From: JAJRZX01 sp964472295
GTDB taxonomy: Bacteria > Desulfobacterota > GWC2-55-46 > JADFVP01
Assembly: GCA_964472295.1 (NCBI GenBank)
Contig: CAYYJQ010000007.1
Coordinates: 1-64,000 of the forward strand
Direction of reading: 5' to 3'
DNA: 64,000 bases
The translations under genes were made by a program, and so were the position numbers. Numbering within the stretch: position 1 is the stretch's first letter; each line of letters opens with the position of its first letter. Positions 60,265 through 64,000 of the stretch are shown one piece after another. Below the pieces are notes generated by a model. The model was not told the DNA's origin. It searched no databases and saw only the letters and a list, made by a program, of their open reading frames with translations.

Positions 60265-61113
60265 CTACTCAGCAAGCCGGAACCCCACGGTCGGCGTGAA
60301 GAGGTTGGACTCCTTGGCATGACGGTAGGTAGTGCGAAGTTTACCTGGCGGGTCAATTACAGAGCCGCCCCTTATGGTCCGCCACTCAGAGAAATCTGGA
60401 CCAAAGGGGTCTTCCTCGGGGCTGTTCTTGTAGTAATCAAAGTCAAAGTTGTCCTCAACCCACTCCCATACATTGCCGCTCATATCGTAAATCCCAAGGG
60501 CATTGGGTTTTTTCTCTTTTCCGTAATGGACCTTGCCCTCGGAGTTGTAGGCAAACCAGCCATAGTCCTCAAGGTCATCTATGTTGTTCGTGCCGGCCCA
60601 CCTGATGTTCTTTCCCCTCTCCCTGGCGGCATACTCCCACTCCGCCTCTGTGGGCAGGCGGTAAAAACCGTCGACAAGTTTATTCAGTTCTTCTATGAAA
60701 CGGTTTGCCCAGGTCCAGTTGATATTGGTTAGCGGCATCTTTGGGTCAAGGTCAGGCTTGAAGGGAAAACCCATGACCGCCTCCCATAGGCCGTTTGTTA
60801 CCTCTGCCTCGCCGATGTAATAATCCGAGAGGCATACCTTGTGTTGAGGACGCTCATCTTCGTCGCCCTGACCAGTGAAGTCTCCCATCTCAAAACAACC
60901 TCCCTCCACATAGACCATCTTTATGGGGGGCATGTTCTTTCTTCTCTCCTCGCGTTCCTTTTTTTTCTTCTCTTCCGCCAGTTTTTTCCTCTCTGCCCTG
61001 GTAAGGGGCTTGTCGCTCAAGGGCTTGTGCTCGACCGCGAGGCCCCTGATAGGCATGAAGAGAAGTGATGACAGGATAACAACGGCAAAGATAAGGAAAG
61101 ACAACCTCTTCAT
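60265..61113 (-). CDS. Exported FGE-sulfatase-type (SUMF1-like) protein
   Basis: 282 residues. Signal or anchor helix (about 4-24), then a 40-residue Lys/Glu helix (AERKKLAEEKKKKEREERRK), then a formylglycine-generating-enzyme-fold domain: VEGGCFEMGD, EVTNGLWEAVMG, WANRFIEELN, FYRLPTEAEWEYAAR, MSGNVWEWVED and RGGSVID. The Cys pair of true FGE is not evident, so it is more likely one of the many non-sulfatase members. No sulfatase gene is nearby. GGAGG precedes the ATG at 61113. Confidence 0.82.
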   Translation of the reverse strand: MKRLSFLIFAVVILSSLLFMPIRGLAVEHKPLSDKPLTRAERKKLAEEKKKKEREERRKNMPPIKMVYVEGGCFEMGDFTGQGDEDERPQHKVCLSDYYIGEAEVTNGLWEAVMGFPFKPDLDPKMPLTNINWTWANRFIEELNKLVDGFYRLPTEAEWEYAARERGKNIRWAGTNNIDDLEDYGWFAYNSEGKVHYGKEKKPNALGIYDMSGNVWEWVEDNFDFDYYKNSPEEDPFGPDFSEWRTIRGGSVIDPPGKLRTTYRHAKESNLFTPTVGFRLAE

Positions 61114-61171
61114 AACAACATACCTCCATGAAAGAGAATTAATCTGTAAAGCCATTAGTGACTCCCATAAT

Positions 61172-62584
61172 CTACTTGAAGAGCACAAGCTGAGGGGCCT
61201 TTATCTCGTCCTCAACCTTTACGGGGTATCTCCCCGTGAAGCAGGCGTCGCAAAAGCCCACGTCCTGGCCCACGGCCCTGTAGAGGCCCTCGAGGCTCAG
61301 ATAGCGAAGCGTATCCGAGGTGATGTAGTTGTTTATCTCCTCGATCTTGTGGCTCGAGGCGATGAGTTCTTCTTTGGTTGGCGTGTCTATGCCGTAAAAA
61401 CAGGGCGAGAGGCTTGGCGGCGAGCTTATCCTCATGTGTATTTCTCTTGCCCTGGCATCGCGTATCATCTTTACTATCTTACGGCTCGTGGTTCCCCGCA
61501 CAATGGAGTCGTCTACAACAACCACCCTCTTGCCCTTGATGACCTCCTTCACGGCATTGAGCTTGAGTTTTACTCCAAAGTGGCGTATGGAGTCCTGGGG
61601 CTCGATAAATGTCCGGCCCATGTAATGGCTCCTTACAAGGCCCTTGTCAAAGGGTATGCCAGACTCCTCGGCATAACCAATGGCCGCGGGCACGCCAGAG
61701 TCTGGCACGGGGATGACTATATCGGCGTCCACGGGGTTTTCCTTCGCGAGCATGCGTCCAAAGTTCTTTCTTACGGCATGTACGCTCTTGCCGAAGATAA
61801 AGGAATCAGGCCTGGCAAAGTAGATAAGTTCGAAGATACAGTGCCTGGGGTCCTGTTTCTTGAAGGGCTTGTAGGAGGTAAGCCCCTTTTTATCCATGAC
61901 GATTATCTCGCCCGGCTCCACGTCCCTTATGTATGTGGCCTCGATTAGGTCAAGGGCGCAGGTCTCAGAGGCGACTACAATTGAGTCACGGAGCCTTCCA
62001 AGACAGAGTGGCCTGAAGCCGGAGGGGTCGCGGGCGGCCACCATTGTGCCCCTGTCCGTGAGAAATACGAGCGAAAAAGCGCCCTTCAGTTTGCCAAGGG
62101 CAAAGGTTATGCGGTCTATGAGGTTCCGTTCCCTGCACGAGGCCATGAGGTGCACAATGGTCTCGGTGTCCATGCTGGACTGGAATATGGAGCCATGTGC
62201 CTCGAACTCGGCGCGTATGAGGAATGAATTTACGATGTTTCCGTTATGGGCTACTGCGATGCCGCCGCGGGCGTACTCTACGATAAAGGGCTGTGCGTTC
62301 TTTATGTGGCTCTCCCCGGCAGTGGAGTAGCGCACGTGACCAATGGCCGAGGAGCCGGAGAGCCCGGCGATGCTCTCATTATCAAAGACATCGGCCACAA
62401 GGCCCATGCCCTTGTGAGAGTACATGCGCGTGCCGTCGCTTGAGGCAATGCCAGCGCTCTCCTGCCCCCGGTGCTGAAGACCGTAGAGGCCAAGATAGGT
62501 GAGGTTGGCGGCCTCGGCGTGACCGTAGACGCCAAAGACCCCACACTCGTCGTGAAAACGGTCGTCGCTTTCGTGAATATCCAT
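61172..62584 (-). CDS. purF: Amidophosphoribosyltransferase
   Basis: 470 residues. Committed step of purine synthesis. Nucleophile Cys14 in DECGVFGVYG, after a 13-residue propeptide. GLQHRGQESAGI is the glutamine site. The PRPP loop is VVVVDDSIVRGTTS (about 352). Cys in DPRHCIFELIYF, in SPCFYGID and the VGFCDACFTG pair match the [4Fe-4S] B. subtilis type rather than the E. coli type. 111 bases after purL. Confidence 0.96.
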   Translation of the reverse strand: MDIHESDDRFHDECGVFGVYGHAEAANLTYLGLYGLQHRGQESAGIASSDGTRMYSHKGMGLVADVFDNESIAGLSGSSAIGHVRYSTAGESHIKNAQPFIVEYARGGIAVAHNGNIVNSFLIRAEFEAHGSIFQSSMDTETIVHLMASCRERNLIDRITFALGKLKGAFSLVFLTDRGTMVAARDPSGFRPLCLGRLRDSIVVASETCALDLIEATYIRDVEPGEIIVMDKKGLTSYKPFKKQDPRHCIFELIYFARPDSFIFGKSVHAVRKNFGRMLAKENPVDADIVIPVPDSGVPAAIGYAEESGIPFDKGLVRSHYMGRTFIEPQDSIRHFGVKLKLNAVKEVIKGKRVVVVDDSIVRGTTSRKIVKMIRDARAREIHMRISSPPSLSPCFYGIDTPTKEELIASSHKIEEINNYITSDTLRYLSLEGLYRAVGQDVGFCDACFTGRYPVKVEDEIKAPQLVLFK

Positions 62585-62652
62585 AAGGTTACTTATAAAC
62601 TATTTTACGCAATTAACTGCTTTTTAAACCTTATTAAATCTTAATCTGTTTT

Positions 62653-62669
62653 GGTGGGCAGTGCCCACC
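62653..62669. repeat. GGTGGGC hairpin between purL and purF
   Basis: A lone GGTGGGCAGTGCCCACC, the commonest GC hairpin in the window, without other modules. Confidence 0.85.
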
Positions 62670-62695
62670 TGCCCTTCTTTATCTTTTTTTCCTGC

Positions 62696-64000
62696 CTACA
62701 GCGCCGCGGCCACGGTGCCCTGTTCGAGAGCTTTTTGTAGCGAAGTGCTGTAGGCCTCTTCCATGGTTTCGAGGTCCATATCGATAAGTCCCTTTATCAT
62801 GAAGCCGTGCCTTACGGTCTTGCCAAGCGTCTCAAGGGGTACGCCATGGGCCTCGCAAATCTTTTGAAGGTCAGGGAGGTCTTTTTCCTCGAGCGAGACG
62901 ATTATCCTTGACTGCGTCTCTCCAAAGAGGAACTCGTCTGGCCGGAGTCCGTTCCCGGCGCCATTGTCCAGCTCCACGCCAACGGTACCCGCGGGGTTCA
63001 GGGCCGCCTCGGCAAGGGCCACCACAAGGCCGCCCTCGGAGCAATCGTGCGCAGATTGTATTATACCAGCCTTTATCGCAGTGAGACAAGCCCTGTGAAG
63101 GGATTTTTCAGTCTCAAGGTCCATGGACGGGCCTGGCCCCTGTTCTTTCCTCTGAATGAGTCTCAGGTACTCGGTGCCGCCGAGGCCGGGTTCTGTTCTG
63201 CCAAGGAGGGCTATGAGATGGCCCGGGGCCCTGAACCACTGCCTTGTAATATGCGAATGGTCTTCTATGAGGCCGAGCATTCCTATTGTGGGCGTGGGGT
63301 ATATGGCCTTTTCGCTGGTCTCATTATAAAAACTTACGTTTCCGCCGATAACGGGCACGTTGAGGGCAAGGCAGGCCTCTTTAATGCCGGCAACGGCCTC
63401 GCTGAACTGCCACATCACCTCCGGGCGTTCGGGACTGCCGAAGTTGAGGCAATCGGTAAGGGCAAGGGGCCTTGCGCCCGAAACAATGAGATTACGGGCG
63501 GCCTCGGCAACAGCGGCGCTGGCACCTTTTCTGGGGTCTATGTAGCAGTAGAGGGGATTACAGTCCACTGTGAGGGCAATGGCGCGGTTGGTGCCCTTTA
63601 TACGGAGCACCGCGGCGTCGGAGCCTGGCTGAACAACGGTGTCTGTACGGACCATGTAATCGAACTGGTGGTATATGGAGGCCCGGCTTGAGATATTACT
63701 TGAAGAGAGGATTTTCAGGAATACATCGTTGTAATCATCTGGCAGGGGTATGTCCGAAAGGGCCTCTTTGTCCTGAAGACTGTCCTGCCAGGCGGGCCTC
63801 TCCACGGGCCGGTCATAACAAGGCGCGCTGTCCGTAAGAATGGTTACGGGAATATCTGCCGCTACACTGCCGTGCTCGATGATGCGGACGTTTTTTTCTT
63901 CTATGACACTACCCACGACCTCGCAGTCAAGGTCCCAGCGCGAAAATATCTCCTTGACCTTATCTTCCATGCCCTTTTTGGCCACAATGAGCATACGCTC
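62696..64000 (-). CDS. purL: Phosphoribosylformylglycinamidine synthase II (C-terminal part)
   Basis: The frame is open at the window edge; 434 codons plus a stop of what should be about 740 are seen. GGNVSFYNET, TPTIGMLGLIEDH, AHDCSEGGLVVALAEAAL and DEFLFGETQSRIIVS are PurL C-terminal blocks with the second AIRS-like domain. Makes FGAM from FGAR with PurQ and PurS. An ATG at 63994 is internal, not the start. It leads into purF, and together with purM-purN gives four purine genes here. Confidence 0.93.
   Translation of the reverse strand, partial: ERMLIVAKKGMEDKVKEIFSRWDLDCEVVGSVIEEKNVRIIEHGSVAADIPVTILTDSAPCYDRPVERPAWQDSLQDKEALSDIPLPDDYNDVFLKILSSSNISSRASIYHQFDYMVRTDTVVQPGSDAAVLRIKGTNRAIALTVDCNPLYCYIDPRKGASAAVAEAARNLIVSGARPLALTDCLNFGSPERPEVMWQFSEAVAGIKEACLALNVPVIGGNVSFYNETSEKAIYPTPTIGMLGLIEDHSHITRQWFRAPGHLIALLGRTEPGLGGTEYLRLIQRKEQGPGPSMDLETEKSLHRACLTAIKAGIIQSAHDCSEGGLVVALAEAALNPAGTVGVELDNGAGNGLRPDEFLFGETQSRIIVSLEEKDLPDLQKICEAHGVPLETLGKTVRHGFMIKGLIDMDLETMEEAYSTSLQKALEQGTVAAAL

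Noticed and set aside
60265..61113. True formylglycine-generating enzyme for sulfatases
   Set aside because: The catalytic Cys pair is not visible and no sulfatase is adjacent; only the fold is supported.

Overview
The window is a 64 kb, almost fully coding piece of a chromosome from a Gram-negative (diderm) bacterium. It has an RND/TolC-type tripartite efflux set, an NlpD-like LytM lipoprotein, RseP and many lipoprotein or export signals. Gene orders such as surE-pcm-yqaA-nlpD, ilvD-ilvB-ilvN-ilvC-psd-pssA-leuA-leuC-leuD-leuB and rpsB-tsf-pyrH-frr-uppS-cdsA-dxr-rseP-tsaB, plus small DUF1858, DUF465 and PUR-type proteins, resemble Desulfobacterota (the former Deltaproteobacteria) or Nitrospirota. 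I cannot fix the lineage without a search. AUA (Ile) and AGG/AGA (Arg) codons are frequent in otherwise GC-rich genes. There are no rRNA, tRNA, CRISPR, prophage or transposase genes.

Layout. 0.3-6.1 kb (minus): a DPM1/ALG5-like glycosyltransferase, an SLC13 carrier, a DUF1858 protein, an exported YHS/TRASH-like protein, a PilZ protein and an ABC-3 metal importer (permease plus ATPase). 6.2-12.7 kb (plus): a TetR regulator with a clear palindromic operator, then outer-membrane channel, membrane fusion protein and RND pump. 12.9-17.0 kb (minus): surE-pcm-yqaA-LOG-nlpD-apt. 17.1-21.5 kb (plus): purM, purN, DUF523, a secreted orphan, UPF0173 and rpmB. 21.9-24.6 kb (minus): ridA and a long Rel (p)ppGpp enzyme. 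24.9-28.3 kb (plus): PBP1A and moaA. 28.7-37.1 kb: phosphoesterase, zinc-ribbon protein, MrfA-type helicase, a REC-GGDEF cyclase and a NIT-PAS hybrid kinase with HPt. 37.4-50.2 kb (minus): the full branched-chain amino acid pathway with phosphatidylethanolamine synthesis (pssA, psd), a PUR-domain protein and a methyltransferase inside it. 50.4-59.4 kb (minus): DUF465, tsaB, rseP, dxr, cdsA, uppS, frr, pyrH, tsf, rpsB. 59.6-64 kb (minus): a lipoprotein, an FGE-sulfatase-type protein, purF, and the 3' part of purL cut by the window edge.

The genes are largely housekeeping. The unusual content lies between them. (1) A modular family of intergenic repeats: a 45-bp short form and a ~120-bp long form sharing both ends, often joined in fixed order to three types of GC-rich hairpin. 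(2) A second repeat made of up to three consecutive hairpins. (3) G-tract-rich spacers that begin at stop codons and always lie on the minus strand, one of which has become coding in psd. (4) A 22-codon rhodanese relic stranded between repeats. (5) A 35-bp duplication at the start of tsaB. (6) A cdsA whose homologous N-terminus reads back to a CTG or ATT codon. (7) Three genes (mrcA, purM, znuC) whose predicted transcription start falls at or within a few bases of the start codon. No complete undescribed defence or metabolic system is visible; the repeat system is the best candidate for something new.
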